In this document: positions 7,140 to 14,264 of the stretch, one piece after another
Numbering within the stretch: position 1 is the first letter of the stretch
Layout: each line of letters starts with the position of its first letter
Source: JANOAR01 sp031411235
Lineage (GTDB): Bacteria > Verrucomicrobiota > Verrucomicrobiia > Verrucomicrobiales > Verrucomicrobiaceae
DNA: 22,663 bases
Direction of reading: 5' to 3'
Assembly: GCA_031411235.1 (NCBI GenBank)
Contig: JANOAR010000007.1
Span: 1 to 22,663 of the forward strand
The notes under the pieces: model-generated
What the model saw: the letters and a program-made list of their open reading frames with translations, nothing else
Told to the model about the DNA's origin: nothing
Database searches by the model: none
Program-made: the position numbers and the translations under genes

Positions 7140-7503
7140 GAGCCCGCAAGGGAAAGTAGAAACGCGGGGCAAACAAGCGTGAAGGGCAGGCCGGGCCGAT
7201 AAAAATGCGCAGCCAAGCCCTGAGCTATACCCACATCTTTCTGGCAGGGCGCAGCCAGCGAGGTGAACACCAATAAACGTTGCTGCTAAACCAACACCAA
7301 CCGCGTTGTGGATGCTAGCCTGGGAAGCTAAACTCACTCTGGCAAATGTGAATAAATTCTTGTGGCAATAGTTGACCAGGAAAGTTAGGATTACTAAATA
7401 ATCAAGTAATTCGCGTTCGGCCCAGCGTGGTCGCCCTCTCACACAAGCCACGGTTGAGTGGCCTGTTGAAGCCCTCCCTTTAGCCTTTGCTCCTGCTACT
7501 CCC
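7140..7503. other. 364-base divergent intergenic region, cysS/ftsQ
   Basis: This gap between the divergent cysS and ftsQ genes should hold both promoters. The middle (about 7310-7410) is AT-richer than the rest of the window. A candidate ftsQ promoter is listed separately. No small gene with a credible ribosome site, no T-box-like specifier structure and no strong hairpin was seen. Bases just before ftsQ are pyrimidine-rich with no Shine-Dalgarno motif. Confidence 0.6.
7372..7400 (+). promoter_or_regulatory. Possible promoter for the ftsQAZ block
   Basis: TTGACC (7372-7377) matches the -35 consensus in five of six positions. After 17 bases comes TAAATA (7395-7400), a weak -10 match, within an AT-rich stretch. 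It lies about 100 bases before the ftsQ start and points the right way. Confidence 0.35.
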
Positions 7504-8568
7504 ATGTTTGAAGAACCAGACTCACAACTTCCCAAAAAGCGTAAAGCTAAAAAGAAGAACTGGCTCTTCCGTACACGCGCGAAAAAGCCGCTGGTCAATC
7601 CCCAGTACCAGCCGTTGAACCTGGAACCCGAGACGCCTGCGATGCGCAAGCATCGCGATGCGGAGATGCGTCGCCAGGCACTGCGCTGGGCGCTGGGGCT
7701 CGTCATCGTGGGATCGCTCGGCGTTTTAGGTCATGCGGCGATCGAGGAAACGCTGTTGGCCAATCCGCGTTTTTCATTGAAGCAGGTCTTTGTCGAAACC
7801 GAAGGGATGCTCACCCCACAGCAGATTAGCCGTGCGACGGAGTTGCCAGAGAAAGTCAATCTTTTGACCGTGAACCTCGCCGACGTACGCACGCGGCTGT
7901 TGAATTTACCTGCCGTGAGTGAGGCCGAGGTGGCTCGCGACTTCGAGGGCAAGCTGACGATCAAGGTGCGGCAACGCAAGCCTATCGCGTGGGTTCACTG
8001 CGAGCGCTTGCGCTACCTGCCGAAGACCAGTGGTCGAGGTTTGCTCGTGGATGCCGCAGGCCACGCGATCCCTGCGGAGACCGTGCTGAGTGAGTATGAC
8101 TCGCTGCCTATTCTAGAGGACGAAACCATCGACCAAGTGACACCTGGGGCGATCATTGAGACGCCGAGATTCAAGTCGGCGCTGGCTCTGCTGCACTTGC
8201 TGAAGGAGCGCGAAGCGAGCAATGGGACTTCGCTGCTGAGCCTTTCGATGCCCAATAAATACGCCTTGATCGCGAAGTTTTCAGGCGGTGCGAGTATCAC
8301 GTTTGGCCATGACAATAGGCAAGCTCAGGTGCTGCGGTTTGATCGTGTATTGGCGGAGGCCAAGGCGAAAAAATGGGTCATCGAGTCGCTGAATGTCATT
8401 GCTGAGTTCAACATGCCCTTTGCCGCGCTGGATGAAAAAGGAGTGCCCGTAGGCACTACGGCCCAGGAGCCTGACACGGCCCCAGCCGCCAAAACAAAGT
8501 CCGTCGCTAGCAATTCATCCACCTCGCCCAAACGCAGCAGCCCCAAGGCTGGCACCCGCCGCAACTAA
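7504..8568 (+). CDS. ftsQ: Cell-division protein FtsQ/DivIB
   Basis: This 354-residue bitopic protein has a long basic cytoplasmic tail (residues 1-59, with KKRKAKKK at 11-18) and one membrane helix (about 60-80). A POTRA domain follows (about 88-164: 'FSLKQVFVETEGMLTPQQI' through 'KLTIKVRQRKPIAWV'), then a beta-domain to about residue 310. The last 40 residues are Ser/Pro/Lys-rich and likely disordered. By family knowledge FtsQ links the early ring to FtsL/FtsB and the septal synthase. Identity rests on layout, the POTRA pattern and position directly before ftsA. The cytoplasmic tail is longer than in E. coli. The ATG is preceded by CTCCTGCTACTCCC with no Shine-Dalgarno site. It is the first gene of the block; the usual upstream mur/ddl genes are not here, as the neighbour is the divergent cysS. 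Confidence 0.88.
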   Translation: MFEEPDSQLPKKRKAKKKNWLFRTRAKKPLVNPQYQPLNLEPETPAMRKHRDAEMRRQALRWALGLVIVGSLGVLGHAAIEETLLANPRFSLKQVFVETEGMLTPQQISRATELPEKVNLLTVNLADVRTRLLNLPAVSEAEVARDFEGKLTIKVRQRKPIAWVHCERLRYLPKTSGRGLLVDAAGHAIPAETVLSEYDSLPILEDETIDQVTPGAIIETPRFKSALALLHLLKEREASNGTSLLSLSMPNKYALIAKFSGGASITFGHDNRQAQVLRFDRVLAEAKAKKWVIESLNVIAEFNMPFAALDEKGVPVGTTAQEPDTAPAAKTKSVASNSSTSPKRSSPKAGTRRN

Positions 8569-8592
8569 CACCCCTCCCACGAATATAACGAT

Positions 8593-9804
8593 ATGGCCAA
8601 GAGCACGATTTATGCAGGACTCGAAATCGGCACGCAGAAAATTTGCGTCGTCGTCGGTGAGGCAAAACGCGATGGCGCGATCAAAATCCTCGGCGTTGGG
8701 CAAGCCCCTTCGCGTGGGGTTCGCAAAGGTGAAATCGTCGATTTCGACAAGGTGCAGACCTGCCTCAACGATGCTCTCGTGCGTGCTGAAGACCGCAGTG
8801 ATGTGATGATCCGCAACGTCTTCCTCGGCGTCACAGGAGCGCACATCGAGAGCCTCAATAACCGGGGTTGCTACCGCCTGCCTGAAGATCAAAACGAGAT
8901 CACTGAGGACGATGTGGAAGAGTCCAAGGAGATCGCCCGCAACGTGGAGATTCAACAGCAGAATGTCTTCCTGCACAGCATCACACGGCAGTACATTGTC
9001 GATGGCCAGGAGGCCGTGCGCCAGCCCATAGGCCGCGAAGCACGCACGCTGGAAGCCGACTACCACATCATCCACGGTGTGCGCGGTCGGATTCAAAATG
9101 CCATCCGCTGCGTGCGCGAGATACCGCTGGAAGTCGAGGACGTGGTCTTCAACCCCATCGCCGCCGCGCAGGTGGTGCTGAATCGCGAGGCCAAGCAACA
9201 GGGCTCGCTGATGCTCGACTTCGGCGCGGGCACCGTGGACTACGTGCTCTACGAGGACGGCATGGTCACAGCCACAGGTTGTATTCCGCTCGGTGGTGAG
9301 CACATCACGCAAGACATCGCGCAGGCCTTTCAGATCCATCATGGCCGTGCTGAACGGCTTAAAATCGCTGAAGGCAGCACCAATTATCAAGACGTGCGCG
9401 ATGGTGAATTGATCCGCGTCGAGGACGACAACGGGCTCGTCATTGGTGAGGTGGAGCGTGGCTTTTTGAATGAAGTCATCTACCTGCGCACCGAGGAAAT
9501 CCTGGGCCAAGTGCGCGACCGCGTGCAGGAGCATCTGGGCAAACTCGCCGCAGGTGTTTATCTCACAGGTGGCGTGAGCTTGATGAAAGGGATTGACGCT
9601 ACGGCTCGCGAAGTGTTTGGGTTGAAAGTCACAAGGGCTGGCTCGGCCTCCGTTAGCGGTGTCACAGCTACCTTTGAGAACCCCATTTACTCGACTCCCA
9701 TTGGACTCATCCGCTACGCTCAGATACTCGACAGTGAAAAGCCCTTTCTCTCGCCTCTAGCACGCCTCGGACGCCGCATGGCCGACCTCATCAACATCGT
9801 ATAA
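8593..9804 (+). CDS. ftsA: Cell-division protein FtsA
   Basis: This 403-residue actin-like ATPase tethers FtsZ filaments to the membrane. The first phosphate loop is 'AGLEIGTQKI' (8-17), the second is 'LMLDFGAGTVDYVLYEDG', and the adenosine loop is 'GVYLTGGVSLMKG'. Between phosphate loop 1 and the second core subdomain lies the 1C (SHS2) domain typical of FtsA. The C-terminus, 'LSPLARLGRRMADLI' and a few more residues, forms an amphipathic helix of the expected membrane-targeting kind, after a short linker. The length matches E. coli FtsA (420). It starts 24 bases after ftsQ; the ATG is preceded by an AT-rich, SD-less leader. A hairpin in the 71-base gap to ftsZ may tune the FtsA:FtsZ ratio. 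Confidence 0.95.
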   Translation: MAKSTIYAGLEIGTQKICVVVGEAKRDGAIKILGVGQAPSRGVRKGEIVDFDKVQTCLNDALVRAEDRSDVMIRNVFLGVTGAHIESLNNRGCYRLPEDQNEITEDDVEESKEIARNVEIQQQNVFLHSITRQYIVDGQEAVRQPIGREARTLEADYHIIHGVRGRIQNAIRCVREIPLEVEDVVFNPIAAAQVVLNREAKQQGSLMLDFGAGTVDYVLYEDGMVTATGCIPLGGEHITQDIAQAFQIHHGRAERLKIAEGSTNYQDVRDGELIRVEDDNGLVIGEVERGFLNEVIYLRTEEILGQVRDRVQEHLGKLAAGVYLTGGVSLMKGIDATAREVFGLKVTRAGSASVSGVTATFENPIYSTPIGLIRYAQILDSEKPFLSPLARLGRRMADLINIV

Positions 9805-9815
9805 TTACACCCCTC

Positions 9816-9842
9816 GGCTGGGACTCTTTTTGAAACCCAGCC
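9816..9842 (+). promoter_or_regulatory. Hairpin between ftsA and ftsZ
   Basis: GGCTGGG (9816-9822) and CCCAGCC (9836-9842) pair perfectly around a 13-base loop containing five T residues. There is no T-run after the stem, so it does not look like a full terminator. It sits 33 bases before the ftsZ ATG and could protect or process the message, or modulate ftsZ translation. Confidence 0.45.
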
Positions 9843-9875
9843 CTTAGCCCCAAACTTCATCACCCCCCTCATCCT

Positions 9876-11762
9876 ATGGTAGAATACGACCGCACCCAGC
9901 AACGGGAACAAGCCGAAAAATCAGGACTGAAAATCTGTGTCGTTGGCGTCGGTGGCGCTGGCTCAAATGTCATCGACCGCATCACCACGGATCGCACGGT
10001 GGATGCCACGCTGGTCGCTATGCAGACCGATGTGCGCGTGTTGCACAATAGCATCTCACCGAAGAAGCTTCAGCTTGGCATCGAACTCATGCGCGGTGTC
10101 GGAGCAGGCGGCGACCCCGACCTGGGACGTGAAGCCGCGCTGTACTCCAAGGAGCAAATCCGCGAAGTTCTTGATGGCCACGACATGATTTTCATCAGTG
10201 TCGGCCTCGGCGGTGGCACGGGCTCGGGCGCTGCCCCAGTGATCGCCGAGATCGCTAAAAACACCGGGGCCACCGTGCTGGTATTCGCCGCTGTACCGTT
10301 TAATTTTGAAGGTCGTCGCCGCACCACACAGGCTCGTGAAGCCCTGGAACGGCTGCAAAAAAGCGCCGATGCCCTGATCCTGTTTGAAAACAATCGCATG
10401 GGCGAACTGCTGTTGCCCAAGGAAGGCATTCAGAAGGCCTTTGTCCTGGCCGATACCCTTATCAGTCAGAGTGTGCGAGCGGTGACGAATATGCTCAGCG
10501 CACCAGGCTTGGTGAAGCTCGGGCTGGCGGATTTGGTATCAGCGCTGCGCGTCACCGATGGTCGTTGCTTGTTTGGGTTTGGTGAAGCCAAGGGACAGAA
10601 CCGTGGCACGGAAGCGCTGAAACGGGCGTTGAAGAGCCCACTCATCAACCAAGGGCAACTGCTGCAATGCGCACAGAACCTGCTCGTCCACGTCGTCGGC
10701 GGCGAGTCGCTGACGATTACAGAAGTGGAAGTCATCATGAAACAACTGGGGCGTCATGTGCCCGATGATACGCAGATTCTTTTCGGCTTGGGCGTGGATC
10801 CCAAGCTGGGCGAGAGCCTCAGCGTCACGCTAATCAGTGCGCTGAGCGCCACTCAGTTGGCCTCCCTTTCCATCGAGGAAGCCGAGGAACTCGCGCCTGC
10901 CCCAGTGGAGCGCCGAGCACCGCGTCCCGCGCCAGCGCCTAAAAGCCCCCAAACGCTGGAGCTATTCGCCAGCAGCAATGGCAATGGAGTGCATAGCGAC
11001 GAAGAGCTAGAAACAAGGCCCACCGTCGCCATGAAGGCAGCAGTCGCCAGTGTGCCACCGCCACCCGCAGAGCTGTTTAAACCCAGCGCACCCGAGCCTG
11101 CACCCGCTCGTGTGGCCAAGCCCACACCCGCACCGGAACCCCTGCCAGAGCCAGTAGCCGAGGTAGAGCCAGAGGAAGTCGAAGTCGTCTATCAACGTGA
11201 TGCCGATGAAGAGGTGGAAGAGGAAGAAGTCGTAGCTCCCGTGATGAATCCGAGAAACCGCGATGAGGGAATCAAACTCTCCCAAGTCATCGGCCTCGGC
11301 ACTGGCAAAGCCGCCACACGAGCCACCGCTCGCCTTACACAAGTAGTCGATGAAATCGAATTGGGCACCGAGCCAGAGTCGCCCAATACAGAGGCCAATG
11401 ATGCCTTCGAGGTGACTGGCCATGTAGAGCTGACACCTGTGCTACAAGCCCAGCCAGAGACGGCTGCGATACCCATCCGCCGCGAAACCACCGTGCGCGC
11501 ACGCACCGTGGAGGCGACGCCTGCGGCTCGCCAGCCCCAGCCGAATAAAGAGAATGAATTCTTCACGCCAGCCGTGACTACCATGCAGGCCACTCCCGTG
11601 GCGATTGCTCCAGCGACTACAACACCAGCCGCCGAACAGCAGACTTTCCGCCTCGGTCAGGAAGACCGTGGCCGCTTCAAGGACACCGAGCCTGCCATCG
11701 TGCAAGGCGAAGATCTCGATATTCCGACCTGGATGCGCTTGCGGAAAAAGCTGAAACGGTAG
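9876..11762 (+). CDS. ftsZ: Cell-division GTPase FtsZ, divergent T7 loop, very long linker
   Basis: At 628 residues it is far longer than the usual 350-400. The GTP-binding half is readable: T1 'GVGGAGSN' (24-31), T3 'GAGGDPDLGREAA', the tubulin signature 'GGGTGSG' (112-118), and T5 'VPFNFEGRRR' (140-149). Departures are marked. T2 reads 'MQTDVRVL' where 'NTDxQxL' is usual (Gln50 for Asn). T6 reads 'ENNRM' where 'NDxL' is usual. T7 reads 'GLVKLGLADL' where 'GLINVDFADV' is usual, so E. coli Asn207 and Asp209 correspond to Lys214 and Gly216, while Asp212 is kept as Asp219. The globular part ends near 330. About 280 residues rich in Pro, Ala and Glu follow, and the protein ends with a conserved-type tail 'LDIPTWMRLRKKLKR' for FtsA or other partners. 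The intact tail and the place after ftsA argue that it is the working division protein. The leader lacks a Shine-Dalgarno motif. Confidence 0.95.
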   Translation: MVEYDRTQQREQAEKSGLKICVVGVGGAGSNVIDRITTDRTVDATLVAMQTDVRVLHNSISPKKLQLGIELMRGVGAGGDPDLGREAALYSKEQIREVLDGHDMIFISVGLGGGTGSGAAPVIAEIAKNTGATVLVFAAVPFNFEGRRRTTQAREALERLQKSADALILFENNRMGELLLPKEGIQKAFVLADTLISQSVRAVTNMLSAPGLVKLGLADLVSALRVTDGRCLFGFGEAKGQNRGTEALKRALKSPLINQGQLLQCAQNLLVHVVGGESLTITEVEVIMKQLGRHVPDDTQILFGLGVDPKLGESLSVTLISALSATQLASLSIEEAEELAPAPVERRAPRPAPAPKSPQTLELFASSNGNGVHSDEELETRPTVAMKAAVASVPPPPAELFKPSAPEPAPARVAKPTPAPEPLPEPVAEVEPEEVEVVYQRDADEEVEEEEVVAPVMNPRNRDEGIKLSQVIGLGTGKAATRATARLTQVVDEIELGTEPESPNTEANDAFEVTGHVELTPVLQAQPETAAIPIRRETTVRARTVEATPAARQPQPNKENEFFTPAVTTMQATPVAIAPATTTPAAEQQTFRLGQEDRGRFKDTEPAIVQGEDLDIPTWMRLRKKLKR

Positions 11763-11783
11763 TTTCAACGCGCCGCCCTCATC

Positions 11784-13076
11784 ATGCCCATCCCCACCCA
11801 TATCAATCTCGCCAACCTCGGCCCGCTTCTCTACGACGGGTCTGTGCAGCGCCTCTATTCCATCCCAGAGCATCCCGGTTACATCATCGCCGAGACAACG
11901 CCTGCGGGCTCGGTCTTCGACGTCGGCAGCATTTTCACCATCGCCGACAACGACCTCAACCGCGCGGTCTTCCGCCACGCCCTCTACACCCGCCTCGCCC
12001 AACCAGCCACCTGGGCAATGGTGAAGGAGCGCATTGAGCGCGACCCCGCCATCAGCACCGCGTGGAAGAAAGACATCCTCAGCGGGCCACTCGAAACCAT
12101 GTGCTTGAGCGGTGGCATGACCCATCACCTCGGCATGGTCGATGCCGCCAGCGGCAGCATCGTCAGCGACATCATGCCCGAGCATCCCAGTTGCTTCAAT
12201 GTCGTGCGACGCTTCCCTGTGATGAAGCCTCCGCATCGCCCCTTCCTCGGCGGCCATGTCTTCGACTACGAGCAGTTTTACCAATCCAGCACTTACGTCA
12301 TCCCGCTCGAATACATCGTCCGCTTCGGCATCACCAGCGGCTCTTCTATTCTGCGTAAACACACGGCGATGGGCGATGCCGCACGCCGTGGTTACGAGCA
12401 AGAGCTAGGCCTCAGCGGCCCGATGCAGCCCTGGCAAATGTTGCCCAACCCCATCTACGACCTCACCAGCAAGTACGAGCCTGAGGATCGCAACGTCTCG
12501 CGCCAGGAAGCGCTGCTGATGAGCGGCATCGGCACCCAGGGCTTCCTCGATACGGTGAAGATGTCCCTGCTCGGAGCCTACGTCGTGCGCAGTATCCTCG
12601 ACGACATCGGCCTCACCCTCTGGGACATGAAATGGGAGTTCGCCGTCGATGGTCAGGACGCCTTTTTTGTCGATACCGTGGATACCGATAGCTTCCGCGC
12701 CACCAGCACCACCGAGCGCGATGGCCATCGCCTCATCCTGCACTACAACAAGCAAGCCATGCGCGACTACTACAAGCTCGCGCACCCCGAATGGTTCGCC
12801 GGTGTGAATGCCGCAAAGGCCCAGGCTGCCAAAGAAGGCGTCCCCTTCACCCAACTGCTGCGTGCGGGACAAGCCAACGGCCAGTGGCCCACCACGCCCG
12901 TCGTCGATGCTGAATACCTCGCGCTCCAGGCACAAAAAACCGCGCTCATCCGCGACCACATCCTCGGAGTGGATAGCGATATACGCGTGAAACTCCAAGC
13001 CGTAGGCGAAGCCGAGATCGACTGGTATGCCCAGCGTGGACTGCTCGCCGGGTACGCGCAAATCAACGCCCTGTGA
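11784..13076 (+). CDS. SAICAR synthetase (PurC)-like protein, divergent and long
   Basis: The 430-residue protein carries a PurC-type fold in order. It has an N-terminal 'LYDGSVQRLYSI' (like 'LYEGKAKxIY') and 'PLEYIVRFGITSGSSILRK' (171-192, like 'PLEVIVRN..GSxxRR'). Then come 'LPNPIYDLTSKYEPEDRNVS' (220-239, like 'LPxPIxxPTTKAExHDExI') and 'GLTLWDMKWEFAVD' (276-289, like 'GLILVDTKFEFG'), followed by 'VDTVDTDSFR' in place of 'DEIxTPDSSR'. PurC joins aspartate to CAIR in purine synthesis using ATP. It is over 100 residues longer than usual PurC, with an insertion at about 80-165 and a C-terminal extension after about 330. Several signature residues are changed, so it could be a true but divergent PurC or a paralogue with another substrate. 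It begins 21 bases after ftsZ and is probably in the same transcript. Confidence 0.7.
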   Translation: MPIPTHINLANLGPLLYDGSVQRLYSIPEHPGYIIAETTPAGSVFDVGSIFTIADNDLNRAVFRHALYTRLAQPATWAMVKERIERDPAISTAWKKDILSGPLETMCLSGGMTHHLGMVDAASGSIVSDIMPEHPSCFNVVRRFPVMKPPHRPFLGGHVFDYEQFYQSSTYVIPLEYIVRFGITSGSSILRKHTAMGDAARRGYEQELGLSGPMQPWQMLPNPIYDLTSKYEPEDRNVSRQEALLMSGIGTQGFLDTVKMSLLGAYVVRSILDDIGLTLWDMKWEFAVDGQDAFFVDTVDTDSFRATSTTERDGHRLILHYNKQAMRDYYKLAHPEWFAGVNAAKAQAAKEGVPFTQLLRAGQANGQWPTTPVVDAEYLALQAQKTALIRDHILGVDSDIRVKLQAVGEAEIDWYAQRGLLAGYAQINAL

Positions 13077-13083
13077 GGGGCTA

Positions 13084-13156
13084 GAGTGACGGAGTGCAGA
13101 GGCTAGTGATTCCAAAACTCCAGCACTCCGTTACTCCAGCACTCCACCCCTCCCCT
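13084..13156. repeat. 8-base-period repeats with inverted partner
   Basis: Positions 13117-13156 read as five octads: ACTCCAGC, ACTCCGTT, ACTCCAGC, ACTCCACC, CCTCCCCT. Positions 13084-13099 (GAGTGACGGAGTGCAG) pair with 13121-13136 at 14 of 16 positions, so the array can fold on itself. It occupies the 97-base gap between the purC-like gene and recO. It is not followed by a T-run. Confidence 0.7.
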
Positions 13157-13173
13157 CGGGCTGCGTCACTGCT

Positions 13174-13728
13174 ATGGACAAAACACCCGCGATTCTCATT
13201 GGCCGCCAGCGCCTCACCGAGACCAGTCTCATCGTCAGTTGGTGCGCACCCGAGGTCGGTCTTTTTAAAACCGTCGCCAAAGGTGCGTTACGTCCCAAAT
13301 CCGCATTTTCAGGCAAGCTCGACCTCTTCATCTCTGCCGACATCCGCTTCATCCGTAGCAAGTCCAGCGACCTGCACAACCTCGCTGAAGCCGAGTGGAC
13401 GAATCCTCGACTGAGCCTGCGCGAGAGTTATGGGCGAGTGCTCGCCGCGACCTATTTGATCAAGCTCCTAGAGCTGATGGTGGAGCGCGAGACGCCCATC
13501 CCAGCGCTGTTTGAACTGCTCACCAAAGCCTTGGATCACCTCGCCACCCACGACCCCACTTTGGCTATCTTGGAGCGCTATGAACTGCGCCTCGCCGAGG
13601 ATCTCGGCCTCGGCAATGGCGAGAATCGCAAGCCTGCACTGGCCCTGCAAATGGCCGTCCATAAATCCTTGCCCGTGCAGCGACGGCAGGTGATCGAATG
13701 GATCAACGCCCATGCTGTGAAATCCTAA
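13174..13728 (+). CDS. recO: DNA repair protein RecO, short form
   Basis: The N-terminal OB-fold is recognisable: 'ILIGRQRLTETSLIVSWCAP', then 'GLFKTVAKGALRPKS', then 'LDLFISADIRFIRS' and 'LHNLAEAEW'. A helical domain follows. RecO promotes RecA loading on SSB-coated DNA and strand annealing with RecR in the RecFOR pathway. At 184 residues it is shorter than the usual 230-250. It has no Cys-x-x-Cys pair for the zinc finger and the C-terminal helical domain is abbreviated. The reading frame is intact with no sign of a frameshift. The ATG has no Shine-Dalgarno motif. The next gene starts 21 bases after its stop, so the two likely form an operon. Confidence 0.85.
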   Translation: MDKTPAILIGRQRLTETSLIVSWCAPEVGLFKTVAKGALRPKSAFSGKLDLFISADIRFIRSKSSDLHNLAEAEWTNPRLSLRESYGRVLAATYLIKLLELMVERETPIPALFELLTKALDHLATHDPTLAILERYELRLAEDLGLGNGENRKPALALQMAVHKSLPVQRRQVIEWINAHAVKS

Positions 13729-13749
13729 ATCGGGTATTATCCATTCGTC

Positions 13750-14256
13750 ATGCCCCCGCTTCATCCCCTGCCCTCACCTCGCGAGTTATTCCGTGCTCTG
13801 GATGCTGGCAGCATCAGCCGCGAAGACTTCCAGACCTGCATGGCAGCCCATGCCCGCGAGTTGATCGAGGAAATGGAGGAGGCCCACGTCAACCCCATCG
13901 CCGCCTTTGTGGAGCAGGTCTTCAACCGTCGCGAAGCGAGCCGACTCACGGGCCAACACGGCGAGCCACTGGTGCGCGAGGTGCTCTACGCCCTCGCCGA
14001 GCTGCCCGACTTCCCCCCGGCTCGTTGGCTGTGGAATGCCGCGCACGCGCACATCCCACTGCACATTTTTTTCCGCACGCGCCGTGCGCCGATCTTCCGC
14101 ATTACGAAAATGCAAACCTGGCCCCAGCGCATCAGCATCACCCTGGAGCATGGCCCAGCGGAGAAAGGCAAAGCCACCGTGGAAACCATCGAATTCCGCC
14201 GCCATCGGCAAGGGCAACTGCTCATCGAGCACCGCATGGTGCGCACAGCGCCTTAG
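13750..14256 (+). CDS. Unknown protein after recO
   Basis: I do not recognise a family for this 168-residue soluble protein. The N-terminal half (residues 10-100) is predicted mostly helical and contains 'PRELFRALDAGSISREDFQ' and a charged helix with many Glu. The C-terminal half has beta-like segments rich in Arg and His and ends at 'IEHRMVRTAP'. There is no signal peptide, membrane helix or cysteine cluster beyond one Cys. It starts 21 bases after recO and ends only 8 bases before the convergent dehydrogenase gene, with no room for a separate terminator. Association with recO is inferred only from spacing. Confidence 0.75.
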   Translation: MPPLHPLPSPRELFRALDAGSISREDFQTCMAAHARELIEEMEEAHVNPIAAFVEQVFNRREASRLTGQHGEPLVREVLYALAELPDFPPARWLWNAAHAHIPLHIFFRTRRAPIFRITKMQTWPQRISITLEHGPAEKGKATVETIEFRRHRQGQLLIEHRMVRTAP

Positions 14257-14264
14257 CAACAGCG

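Noticed and set aside
6084..7202. Rightward 372-codon frame opposite cysS
   Set aside because: It is antisense to a certain gene; GC-rich third positions keep the reverse frame open. Its translation is Arg/Ala/His-rich with no domain.
7140..7706. 189-codon N-terminal extension of cysS
   Set aside because: The extra part has no likeness to CysRS, crosses the divergent intergenic region and overlaps ftsQ; CysRS normally begins at the ATG 7137-7139.
8515..9534. Leftward 339-codon frame opposite ftsA
   Set aside because: It is antisense to ftsA and its translation has no recognisable motif.
9876..11762. FtsZ gene as a bacterial tubulin (BtubA/B)
   Set aside because: It has the FtsZ order of motifs, the FtsA-binding-type tail and follows ftsA; BtubA/B lack this tail and context.
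13117..13156. Short tandem repeats as a CRISPR array
   Set aside because: Units are 8 bases with no spacers and there are no cas genes; this is a short-period array.
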